Source: Butyrivibrio sp.
GTDB lineage: Bacteria > Bacillota > Clostridia > Lachnospirales > Lachnospiraceae
Direction of reading: 5' to 3'
Assembly (NCBI RefSeq): GCF_017433805.1
Contig: NZ_JAFRGN010000007.1
Span: 1-64,000, forward strand
DNA length: 64,000 bases
How positions within the stretch are numbered: the stretch's first letter is position 1; each line of letters begins with the position of its first letter. Position numbers and translations under genes: made by a program. Below the pieces are notes generated by a model. The model was not told where the DNA came from. It saw only the letters and a program-made list of their open reading frames with translations, and made no database searches. This document shows positions 7,113-15,580 of this stretch, in pieces.

Positions 7113-9524
7113 TCATTTAGCTTTTCTGACCATCACTATACCTAGTATAAACAAGGTCAATACCGATATCAGCTCACACATTCTCCATAACACTGGTTCT
7201 TTATAGAATACGCAAACTTCTCCATTATAACCAGCTCCAAGTCTTAACTTAGCAAAGCCGTTGTCATCCTTAACAACTTCAACAGCTCCTCCGTTTGCTA
7301 CGTCAGCTGCCCTGTAACCTCTATAATAGATAAATGGCACAGAAACCTCTGCTATATCAGCAGTATCATTTGTTATGTTAACATAGATTCTGCCATTCTC
7401 TCTTCTCCAGCTGTTAACTACAGCCTGTGCAGAATATGGTTCATTATAATTTGTATCGTAATCCTCAGCTGTTCCACTTGGGAGATACTCAGCTCCCATG
7501 ATTCCGCCCTCTTCAAATTCATCTACAATGTAGGTGAATTCATCACTGGTTCCTTTCTCTGTCATATAGAAACTTGCAGATATCACGCTTATAATAACAA
7601 TCACTGTGCTAAATATCGCCATAACAGTTTTGCCATTTATAGTATTAGCAATCTCCGTGTTCTCAGAAATAGCCTTGACCATAAATCCTGTCAGGAGCGC
7701 CAAACACAGTGTAGCTACACTCAGGAATCTAAATGGGAACTGAACGTTAGTGATAAGAGAATTCATAACACCCGATACGCGTTTGAGTCCATCCCATGGG
7801 AAATATGGTGTTGCCATAAATACTGTGAATATAGATACAGCAAAGAGTGCGTTCATCATACCATGCGCTTTATTGTCACTAACACTCTCATTCTGTCCGT
7901 CATTGTCAGCCTTCTTGCCAACAAGTCCATACCCTTTCATCACAGCATATGTAACAAGTGTTATTAGTTCACTTCCGATAGTTACTACCATCTCCATAGG
8001 TCTTGATTCACCTATGATTTCCTCAGAGCTAAGAGATATTCCAGTTCTAGGGAACAATGATAACACCTGCCACAGATATGTTCCGTTAGATCTGAATCTT
8101 CCGTTCTGTCTAAGTCCCATAACTCCGATTCCATCAGCCATTACCTGGATAAATGGAACAATGTACCACAGATTAAGGACAAGAACTGCAACTACTGCCA
8201 AACCAATTCCTGTAAGAACATTCTTGGTAAAGGTCTTCTTCCAGTTGATAAGAGCAAAAACAATAACAAATATCGCCACAATTATTCCAGACAATACATG
8301 GCAATTGATAATTCCTGTAACTCCAATCACAAGAGGCAAGAGAGAAATAAAATATCCGCGCAGTCCCTCTCTGCTCCTATCTCCACTCTCATTACCCTCT
8401 GCATCCTCAGTACTGATGCCATATAATCTCATAAGTCCCAGGAACACAAGTGGGTAAAAGATAAGCGCTGTATACTCACCAACTGCAGCTCTTGAGTACA
8501 GACACAGAATCCTATAAGGAGCCAGAACGTATACTATACTAGCAATGATTGCTCCAAGCCTGCTAACAATTAGCTTCCTAAAGCAGTACATACTTACAGC
8601 AACTGTAACAGCATTTACAACGAAAATGTATGTCTTGTACGCCAACTGTACTGATGCACCAAGAATTCTCAAAAGAGCTGGAATCAACAGGAACAGATCT
8701 CCATAGAAAATAGATGCTGCGTATCCTTTACCATTTAACCAATCAGCTGATATTCTTGACGGGAACTGTCCAACCTTAAGATTGGCAGCCAGAGCTTCAA
8801 TTCTCTCAAGGTGGAAGCCCATATCATGACCTGTCATAAGATATGGATCAAACAAAGGCAATGATACAAACACAGCAAGAATAGCTGCTACAACAAAATC
8901 GCCGCGAACTTTTTTATCTTCGCACTCAGAAAGCGCCATACATCCGTTAACAATAAGACTTACGCACAATACAACCAGTAGCAGATATATCTTCCACCAG
9001 TTAGTTTCCTGAATCTCCATACCATATACATACAGATATCCATCACCACTGAAGTTATATTCAACTCTGTACTCACCTACATTCAGCGCAGAATTAAGCT
9101 TGATAGTCATACCACAATCTGAAGTCTCAACTCTTTTAAGCCCAGCCTTGGTCCTGCCAAGTGTTACAGGCATTGTATTCCAGGCAGATTCGCAGGAATA
9201 TGAATTTCCAGTATTGCTGGCCATATATTTGATAGTTACATCGTAGCTTCCGAATCTCAGATTCGTCGCTGGTGAAACCACAACCTTCTCAGAACCAGCC
9301 TCAGCTACCGTATTATCAATATAGTATCCTGGCTCAGCTACATCCAGCAGCCCTTCCATATAGATACCATTTTCTGATTCAAAATCAGCACCAGAGTACT
9401 CGAAATGCGCGTGTGGTATAAGCAAAGTAAGTAAACATACCACAACAAGCAGTATTTCTATTCCATAAACAATCTTTTTCTTGGTATTCATCAGACCTTT
9501 CAAATCCTTCTCCCCATTTTCCAT
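7113..9524 (-). CDS. Large membrane protein of the PTPS-related/GT-C type
   Basis: This 803-residue protein begins with a membrane anchor (about 15-36), a secreted beta-rich part (about 40-175), then many membrane helices. GHDMGFHLERIE near 231, after DPYLM, is typical of the membrane family labelled 6-pyruvoyl-tetrahydropterin synthase related, whose layout resembles GT-C transferases. The label is historical and implies no pterin chemistry. A second soluble part, about 680-775, precedes the last helix. The ATG at 9524 has no clear ribosome binding site; ATG 9491 (MNTKKKIVYG), after AAAGG, is a good alternative. It heads a three-gene minus-strand operon with 5776 and 4668. Confidence 0.7.
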   Translation of the reverse strand: MENGEKDLKGLMNTKKKIVYGIEILLVVVCLLTLLIPHAHFEYSGADFESENGIYMEGLLDVAEPGYYIDNTVAEAGSEKVVVSPATNLRFGSYDVTIKYMASNTGNSYSCESAWNTMPVTLGRTKAGLKRVETSDCGMTIKLNSALNVGEYRVEYNFSGDGYLYVYGMEIQETNWWKIYLLLVVLCVSLIVNGCMALSECEDKKVRGDFVVAAILAVFVSLPLFDPYLMTGHDMGFHLERIEALAANLKVGQFPSRISADWLNGKGYAASIFYGDLFLLIPALLRILGASVQLAYKTYIFVVNAVTVAVSMYCFRKLIVSRLGAIIASIVYVLAPYRILCLYSRAAVGEYTALIFYPLVFLGLMRLYGISTEDAEGNESGDRSREGLRGYFISLLPLVIGVTGIINCHVLSGIIVAIFVIVFALINWKKTFTKNVLTGIGLAVVAVLVLNLWYIVPFIQVMADGIGVMGLRQNGRFRSNGTYLWQVLSLFPRTGISLSSEEIIGESRPMEMVVTIGSELITLVTYAVMKGYGLVGKKADNDGQNESVSDNKAHGMMNALFAVSIFTVFMATPYFPWDGLKRVSGVMNSLITNVQFPFRFLSVATLCLALLTGFMVKAISENTEIANTINGKTVMAIFSTVIVIISVISASFYMTEKGTSDEFTYIVDEFEEGGIMGAEYLPSGTAEDYDTNYNEPYSAQAVVNSWRRENGRIYVNITNDTADIAEVSVPFIYYRGYRAADVANGGAVEVVKDDNGFAKLRLGAGYNGEVCVFYKEPVLWRMCELISVLTLFILGIVMVRKAK

Positions 9525-9662
9525 AGTCTAAACCACATTAAATTATATCGTTTTTCGCCGATACATGCCACAATTATCAAGCCTTCAGCCACTTCTTTTT
9601 TATACGCTTATCAAGTATACTGATATATGGCTATTAGAATACTAAAAGGAGCTTTTTCCTAT

Positions 9663-11561
9663 ATGAATAAAAAATATATCAAGTCCTTTATATATGGACT
9701 ATTAACTGCATCAGCATTCTTTATAACTCTGGATACACCTGACCCATACGAAGCACATATTACAAGAGGCGCTATTAATGCTATCTTCAAACTGTTTGAA
9801 CAGCTCCATAGCACCTTTGCTGGCAATGGCTTTTATATCCTTGTTATAGCCAGTGCTCTTGCCTTTATCTATTACAGATTCCTTGTGGATTCAGAGCACA
9901 AGCTGGAAGCTATTAAGGGCGACAAGGTTCTATCTGCTTTCCTGTCAATCATGTACGTTGGCGGCCGTGCTTTCGCTTACTCAGATTCTCTGTCATCACT
10001 GTGGACACCCAAGTTTAATCTCATCAAAGATCTGATTTTCCTATTTGGCTTCTATTACCTGTATTTACTGATCGTAAGAGGCCTTAACTACATACTTGGA
10101 TCATTTAATCCAGCTATGGAGTCAACCAGATTTACCGGGCTCAAGCGTATGTACCATGCGCGTCCATGGCTCTTTTCCTTTGCAGTTATCTATCTCTCAT
10201 GGATTATTCACCTGATCCTCAGATATCCAGCGGCTCTCAGCGCAGATAACTGGTACGAGCTCAATCAGTACTTTGGCGTATACAGATATGACAACGCACA
10301 GCCCATCTTCCACACCTGGATCACAAGCCAGTTCGTTCTCATGGGCCGAGCTCTCTTTGGAACCGGAAATGTAGGCATTTTCATCTATGTTTGCATCCAG
10401 TCCGCTATCATGGCACTGGTTCTTGCTTACACCCAGGTCATGCTGCGCAAATGGAACACACCTAAGTGGCTTCGCCTTCTGGTATTCTTCCTGTATTGCT
10501 GCACTCCTTACTTTATGGGCAACGCAGCCTGGGCCATCAAGGACTATCCTCACATGATAGGCTACGTTATCATCGCACTTTGCCTTATCACAATTGTTGT
10601 AGAACACAAGACCACCTTCAGCATCAAAAAGGATTACAAGCTCATCCTCGTATGGATTGCCGGAACCATGATGCTGACACTCTTTAGGAAGAACGGCCTT
10701 CACATTTACTATGCAACCTGCGCAGTTCTCGTTATAACTTACATAATCCTTATTGTAAAAAAGAAGGCTAAATTCAGCCCTCTTCCATTCATAGTTATGG
10801 TTGTGGCACTTCTCCTATCTAACGCAGCTGACCAGGCAGTTATCGTAAGTCACAACGTCGTAATCGAAAGACAGAAGGATGCCTATTCATTCCTATTCCA
10901 GCAGACTGCAAGATATGTCAGGGATTATGGCGATGAAGTAACTGCCGAAGAAAAAGAAGCTATAGATGGAATCATACAGTACGACAAGCTTGCAAAAGCC
11001 TACACACCGCACTGTTCAGATAATGTAAAGAGTCTGTTCCGTGGTAAATCTACCGACGAGCAGCTAAAAACCTATTTCAAGACATGGTTTAAGATGTTCT
11101 TCAAGCACCCAATGTGCTACGTGGAAGCTACCTGGAATCAGAGCTATTACATATTCATGCCTGATTTTGACAACATCGTTTACAATCAGGATGTTGATGC
11201 AGGAAAAGGAATTACAACACCAGAACTTATCGAGTATTTACAGCTCTATGTACCAGATTCCATGCAGGGTATCCCCATCATGATATGCAGCTTCTATCGT
11301 ATGGTTAACAGCCTGCCAATCATCTCATCACTTAACAATCTGGCGCTGTACGTAATCGTAATGCTGTCAATCATGCTGTTTATGATAAATAAGAAGCTTG
11401 GCAGATACCTTATTACCTTTGTACCTGTGTGGCTATGCATTGCCTTCATTTTCCTGGCACCAATGATCAAGGATCAGCCAAGGTATTCCTGGGCCGTGTT
11501 CTACATCATGCCTACACTTGTGGGAATGTATTTGCATCTATCTTCCACGGTAAAAGAATAA
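9663..11561 (+). CDS. Polytopic membrane protein, DUF6020-like
   Basis: About 632 residues with some 12 hydrophobic segments, divergent from the operon at 7113-9524. The pattern RYPAALSADNWYELNQYFGV followed by QPIFHTWI resembles the DUF6020 family, large Lachnospiraceae membrane proteins with an acidic residue in the first large loop, which suggests a GT-C fold. A soluble loop of about 90 residues (near 425-515) is followed by a last group of helices. I place the start at ATG 9663, 11 bases after AAAAGGAG; an ATG at 9627 would lie before that site. A terminator follows. The function is unknown, probably extracellular glycan modification. Confidence 0.6.
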   Translation: MNKKYIKSFIYGLLTASAFFITLDTPDPYEAHITRGAINAIFKLFEQLHSTFAGNGFYILVIASALAFIYYRFLVDSEHKLEAIKGDKVLSAFLSIMYVGGRAFAYSDSLSSLWTPKFNLIKDLIFLFGFYYLYLLIVRGLNYILGSFNPAMESTRFTGLKRMYHARPWLFSFAVIYLSWIIHLILRYPAALSADNWYELNQYFGVYRYDNAQPIFHTWITSQFVLMGRALFGTGNVGIFIYVCIQSAIMALVLAYTQVMLRKWNTPKWLRLLVFFLYCCTPYFMGNAAWAIKDYPHMIGYVIIALCLITIVVEHKTTFSIKKDYKLILVWIAGTMMLTLFRKNGLHIYYATCAVLVITYIILIVKKKAKFSPLPFIVMVVALLLSNAADQAVIVSHNVVIERQKDAYSFLFQQTARYVRDYGDEVTAEEKEAIDGIIQYDKLAKAYTPHCSDNVKSLFRGKSTDEQLKTYFKTWFKMFFKHPMCYVEATWNQSYYIFMPDFDNIVYNQDVDAGKGITTPELIEYLQLYVPDSMQGIPIMICSFYRMVNSLPIISSLNNLALYVIVMLSIMLFMINKKLGRYLITFVPVWLCIAFIFLAPMIKDQPRYSWAVFYIMPTLVGMYLHLSSTVKE

Positions 11562-11568
11562 AAACATA

Positions 11569-11606
11569 GCGCACAGTCACGTTTAATGCAAGGCTGTGCG
11601 CTTTTT
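11569..11606 (+). terminator. Intrinsic terminator between convergent genes
   Basis: GCGCACAG (11569-11576) and CTGTGCGC (11594-11601) form a perfect 8-bp stem around a 17-base loop, followed by TTTTT. It ends the plus-strand membrane gene and closes the left end of the long minus-strand glycan locus. Confidence 0.85.
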
Positions 11607-11611
11607 ATCAG

Positions 11612-12592
11612 CTATTTCATATATAATTTAACCATCATCATTTTCAATCTGGTCTTTAATTTAGAACCACCATTCTCCTGAGAAAAGATAGCTTGAAGCG
11701 TTTCTCTCTTATCCATCAGGAATAGTTCATCCCACTTAAACTTATGCCAGAAGCCACATTTAAAGCCAGACTTCACATCTAGCTTGATCTGATCTATAAC
11801 CTGACTCAGCATACGTGCAGATGCATAGTAATCACCCTCAGCCACGAGGCCGTTTTCATGGGCCATTCCTCTGATATTTCCAAGAGTAGTCCTGAAGTTA
11901 TTCAGTTTAACGTCGTTAATCGTATGAACTACAGATGTTGGCATCTGATAGTAGTTATATAGCTTATCCGGAACATAACTTACGCTTCTACTTGCTGAAA
12001 TTGCTCTGTACCAAAGGAACATATCAACAAAGGCCTTCTGATCCTCGGGATATCTAATTCCGCCGTCTATCAGGATGCTCCTCCTGACAAGCTTATTCCA
12101 GGAAAAGCCTTCAATCTTAACCTTTGTAAGAAAGTCCTTCTGAGCCTCTATTGAACTAACTGCTGCCCTCTCAAGTTCAGGTTCGCTCCATCCCAACTTC
12201 TCTCCCTGCTCATCCACATAGTTAAAAGAACAGCAGGCAAGATCTGAGTCATCCTGGCAGATCGCGCCATACATCTTTTCCATAAAATCAGGATACATGT
12301 AATCATCACAGTCCATAAAGGTAATAAATTCACCTGTAGCAGCTTCAAGTCCCCTATTTCTGGAATGTGCATGACCAACATTTTTCTTGTGGATAGCCTT
12401 AACTCTCTCATCAACCTCAGCATACTCATCCAGTATCCCAGGAGTAGAATCTGTTGAACCATCATCCACCAGGATTACCTCAAGATTCCTGTAGCTCTGA
12501 GCCAGAATACTATCCACGCATCTTCTTATGTACTTTTCCGCATTGTAAATCGGCACAACAACCGAAATCAGATCATTTCTAGTTTTTTCCAT
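11612..12592 (-). CDS. GT2 family glycosyltransferase
   Basis: A cytoplasmic GT-A enzyme of 326 residues that transfers a sugar from a nucleotide donor. The nucleotide-binding start is ISVVVPIYNAEKYI (about 9-22) with VDDGSTDST at about 41-49. The metal-binding site is FMDCDDYM near 91-98. The acceptor side has FSWNKLVRR near 160, typical of capsule and exopolysaccharide GT2 enzymes (EpsJ/WchA-neighbour type). It is the last gene of the long minus-strand run, ending at the terminator. The ribosome binding site is weak. Donor and acceptor cannot be read from sequence. Confidence 0.9.
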   Translation of the reverse strand: MEKTRNDLISVVVPIYNAEKYIRRCVDSILAQSYRNLEVILVDDGSTDSTPGILDEYAEVDERVKAIHKKNVGHAHSRNRGLEAATGEFITFMDCDDYMYPDFMEKMYGAICQDDSDLACCSFNYVDEQGEKLGWSEPELERAAVSSIEAQKDFLTKVKIEGFSWNKLVRRSILIDGGIRYPEDQKAFVDMFLWYRAISASRSVSYVPDKLYNYYQMPTSVVHTINDVKLNNFRTTLGNIRGMAHENGLVAEGDYYASARMLSQVIDQIKLDVKSGFKCGFWHKFKWDELFLMDKRETLQAIFSQENGGSKLKTRLKMMMVKLYMK

Positions 12593-12655
12593 ACATCACT
12601 ATCCAAATTATTCTCGACACTTTATACACGATTCTTTTTCATATTTAGCATCGAT

Positions 12656-13780
12656 TTATATCAGCACTTCTAATTCACCGACTGATTTTTCAATATCAAA
12701 CTCAGCTGCTCGCGCTATTATCTTTTCGCGATAATCCTCATAAAAATCGGCACTGCATCTCCTCTGCGCTTTCACAATGGCATCAGCCAGAGCACCAACA
12801 CTACCTGCCTCAAACAAAATCCCCTGCGAATCATCATTCATGATCTCCGGAATTCCACCTATTCTGGATGCAATACATACAAGCCCTTCATTCATTGCCT
12901 CAATAACAGAAATTCCAAAGGCCTCAAGACAGGTTGATGGATATACAAATATACCTGCCGCCTTATAATAAACCTCTTTTTCCATTACAACTCCATGGAA
13001 AACCACGTTTTGGGAAATTCCAAAATCTGTAGATAGCTTCTCAAGCGATGTCCTTGCATCACCATCACCCAGTACATCAAGATGAGTTTCTACTCCCCTG
13101 TCCTTCAAAAGAGCCATTGCCCTTAATAAAACTTCCAGGCCCTTTTCCTGAACAACCCTACCAATGTACAGAAGGTGACTACTATCGCGACTCGCATCCT
13201 CAGCACCAAGGCTATCTGTTTTTTCTCTGAAAGCACTCTTTGTCACATCTATCCCGTTATATACTATCTTGATTTTTGCTCCATCTATGCCATACTCATC
13301 AACATAGGAATCTCTTGCAAATTCAGACACCGCAACAATATGATCAGAATCATTTAAGGTCCTGCCCAGCATAAAATGATGAATTCTGTCCTCAATCCAG
13401 TTTCCTGTATAAAACACACCCTCATCAAAAGCGCAGTGGAGATACTTAATAAAGGTCACTTCCAGGAGCTTTTCTCTTTCTGCAAGCCTGATGAGCATCT
13501 CATACAGATAATAAATCTTAACACCCTCATGATGCACTACGACCGCATCGTAACCACCCTCAAGAAAAATCTCCTTAAGGCGACTACGCTTTCCCATAAA
13601 ACCTTCACTGCTCAGGTCATATGTAGTTATACCCTTCTCTTTCATCCTGTCAGCAATAATCCCTGCAGAAAAGAGAAAGCAAAACTCATGGCAGTACTCT
13701 CCGCGAAGCCCTATCTGCTCGCACAGAACCTCTATTCCTCCGGCGCCTCCGCCACTAAGTAAATGAAGAACTTTCTTCAT
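12656..13780 (-). CDS. GT4 family glycosyltransferase
   Basis: A GT-B retaining glycosyltransferase of 374 residues. The N-terminal domain starts MKKVLHLLSGGGAGGIEVL. The C-terminal domain begins near 205 with LLYIGRVVQEKGLEVLLRA, then VLGDGD, and holds the E-x7-E motif in YPSTCLEAFGISVIEAMNEG near 283, followed by ASRIGGIPEIM. AAGGGG lies 7 bases before the ATG. It is a cytoplasmic enzyme, probably building the lipid-linked repeat unit. The donor is unknown. Confidence 0.92.
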   Translation of the reverse strand: MKKVLHLLSGGGAGGIEVLCEQIGLRGEYCHEFCFLFSAGIIADRMKEKGITTYDLSSEGFMGKRSRLKEIFLEGGYDAVVVHHEGVKIYYLYEMLIRLAEREKLLEVTFIKYLHCAFDEGVFYTGNWIEDRIHHFMLGRTLNDSDHIVAVSEFARDSYVDEYGIDGAKIKIVYNGIDVTKSAFREKTDSLGAEDASRDSSHLLYIGRVVQEKGLEVLLRAMALLKDRGVETHLDVLGDGDARTSLEKLSTDFGISQNVVFHGVVMEKEVYYKAAGIFVYPSTCLEAFGISVIEAMNEGLVCIASRIGGIPEIMNDDSQGILFEAGSVGALADAIVKAQRRCSADFYEDYREKIIARAAEFDIEKSVGELEVLI

Positions 13781-13813
13781 GCCATTGCCCCTTACTATTT
13801 ACTACATGCAATG

Positions 13814-13835
13814 AATTATTCTCACTAGAATAATT
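13814..13835. repeat. 22-bp palindrome between two glycosyltransferase genes
   Basis: AATTATTCT and AGAATAATT are perfect 9-bp arms around CACT. There is no following T tract on the minus strand. It could be a weak RNA hairpin or operator in the 70-bp gap, or chance in AT-rich DNA. Confidence 0.35.
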
Positions 13836-13850
13836 AAAGATTACATAACA

Positions 13851-14813
13851 CTACTTTTTCAGAATTCCCTTAAGTCCCGGCATATACCTCGCCATCCAAA
13901 GAGAAACCTTCTTCTTGGCACTGATATGCTCCGCTTTCCAGATTTCTTTCAGATTCGCCCTGAGGTCTTGCTCTATCTTATCAATATAGCTATCCTTGTC
14001 CTCAACATCTGATTCCTTTAATTTCTTGAGATTCTCTATCTCAGTTGTGCATAAACCAAGCTTGGCCAGCTGATACAGCTCTTTTTCCCCAAGATCCTTG
14101 AAAAACTCACATCTCTCCTGCCTTGCATACACCGCATCTAGGTGATTCAGGCTATAGCCAGAATGTGTGATGCTTCCTTTTCTCTTGGACCTATAGTAAT
14201 AAACTATCTTATCTGTAAGCGCCACTTGACCGGCATTCCAGTACAGCTTATATACCAAGTACTCATCCTCGTGAATATGACCAAGTGGGAACTCCAGCTC
14301 ATCGAATAAGCTCTTTTCGAACATCTTGGTCATGACAATGCCCCAGCCCATCTTGTACTCACTCATAAGAGTCTTGCACATGTCATAGCCAGAGACCACT
14401 CTGCGGTCATCACGGCTGACAAAACCAGCTATATCCCCTTCCTTAAAAAAGTTCTTGGATAAGCCCTGAGCCATTCTCGTGCCATTTTCTGTAATACAGC
14501 TATACAACGTAGATACATAGTCAGGTGCTATCATGTCGTCAGAATCGATAAAAGATATATACTTACCCTTAGATGCTCTGATTCCAGCGTTCCTCGCCCC
14601 AGAAAGTCCCTGATTTTCCTGATGGATTACCTGAATCCTGGAGTCGCGCCTAGCCCATTCATCGCACTTAACCCCAGTTCCGTCCGTTGCTCCATCATCA
14701 ACAAGGACAATCTCAATATTCTCATAATCCTGATGGCATATACTATCTACGCACTTGTCTATGTAGTCCTCCACGTTGTAGGAAGGCACCACAATTGATA
14801 TCAAATCACTCAT
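13851..14813 (-). CDS. GT2 family glycosyltransferase
   Basis: 320 residues with the GT-A signature: ISIVVPSYNVEDYIDKCVDS at the N terminus, VLVDDGATDGTG near 36, SGARNAGIRASKGKYISFID near 70-90 with the DSDD metal site following, and a C-terminal part containing HIHEDEYLVYKLYW, typical of capsular polysaccharide GT2 enzymes. AGGTG is 8 bases before the ATG. It starts 6 bases after the deacetylase gene ends, so the two are likely translated from one message. The sugar specificity is unknown. Confidence 0.92.
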   Translation of the reverse strand: MSDLISIVVPSYNVEDYIDKCVDSICHQDYENIEIVLVDDGATDGTGVKCDEWARRDSRIQVIHQENQGLSGARNAGIRASKGKYISFIDSDDMIAPDYVSTLYSCITENGTRMAQGLSKNFFKEGDIAGFVSRDDRRVVSGYDMCKTLMSEYKMGWGIVMTKMFEKSLFDELEFPLGHIHEDEYLVYKLYWNAGQVALTDKIVYYYRSKRKGSITHSGYSLNHLDAVYARQERCEFFKDLGEKELYQLAKLGLCTTEIENLKKLKESDVEDKDSYIDKIEQDLRANLKEIWKAEHISAKKKVSLWMARYMPGLKGILKK

Positions 14814-14819
14814 ATCGCT

Positions 14820-15521
14820 TCACCTAAATCTGACAGCTATGTCTTTACTCAAATGCCTAATAGCATCTTTCACATTAACACCAAGCCTTGCAATTCCTGA
14901 TGGCTCCAAATAAAACAATTCAGCATACTGGCATTTCTTATCATAGGTCTCAAGAGCCTTGTAATAATCTCTTGCCTTAATTCTTGCACAATAAGGAATT
15001 CTTTCTTCCTGACTCTTGTAGCAGAGCATCAGCTTTTCTTTCTCATCAATTACATCTGATATATCCAGATAATGAGTCGCATCCGGCAATGCTCCCCACA
15101 TCTCATACTGCAGTATTGTAACACCTTTTTTTAGTGTCTTACATTTCCTCAGAGCACGCAGTACACAGCTATGATCACCATGTTTGTCCTTCCTGTTAGG
15201 AACAAAAATATAATCATACTTAGAATAATCAAAATTGGTTATCTGTCCAAGGTTCTCAGAAACTCTCCTATTGGCAATTCCAAATTCAGCTACAATTGTA
15301 GCACCAGCCATCTTCATAGCAGTTCGGAATTCTTCTCGTCTTACCCGAAGGGTTCTGTCCTTGGTCCAATTGGGATTCCCAGTCTCGCCGTAGGCCAGAA
15401 GCACAACATCGCATTGTCCCTTGTATATCGATAAAACTCCTCCACAGCCATAGGTCTCATCATCCGGGTGTGGTGCTATGACTAATATTTTATTGTTTGA
15501 ACCAATCTGTAATTTTATCAT
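14820..15521 (-). CDS. PIG-L/LmbE family N-deacetylase
   Basis: 233 residues of a zinc-dependent deacetylase family that removes acetyl groups from N-acetylglucosaminyl substrates. The zinc motif APHPDDE is at 16-22 (H18, D21) with KHGDHSCVLRAL supplying the third ligand region near 114. ETYGCGG follows the first motif as in typical members. In this locus it probably deacetylates an amino sugar in a lipid-linked intermediate, exposing an amine for other decoration. Bacillithiol or mycothiol synthesis is the other known role, but the neighbours favour glycan work. Confidence 0.85.
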   Translation of the reverse strand: MIKLQIGSNNKILVIAPHPDDETYGCGGVLSIYKGQCDVVLLAYGETGNPNWTKDRTLRVRREEFRTAMKMAGATIVAEFGIANRRVSENLGQITNFDYSKYDYIFVPNRKDKHGDHSCVLRALRKCKTLKKGVTILQYEMWGALPDATHYLDISDVIDEKEKLMLCYKSQEERIPYCARIKARDYYKALETYDKKCQYAELFYLEPSGIARLGVNVKDAIRHLSKDIAVRFR

Positions 15522-15580
15522 TTTGTTTTTCTATATCTCCACATGTTACAGATCTTACTCTGGCATCAACGTCTGATTCA

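Noticed and set aside
7750..8457. 235-codon open frame on the plus strand
   Set aside because: It lies wholly inside the minus-strand membrane gene, has no ribosome binding site and a low-complexity, proline/serine-rich translation. It is a shadow.
9542..9547. TATAAT -10 box for the operon at 9524-4668
   Set aside because: The hexamer is perfect but I see no fitting -35 box at 16-18 bp, so it is not listed as a promoter.
10197..10703. 168-codon open frame on the minus strand
   Set aside because: It lies inside the plus-strand membrane gene, which has the better start and terminator. No family features.
13814..13835. Terminator inside the glycan operon
   Set aside because: The palindrome has no T tract after it on the coding strand; it is kept only as a repeat.
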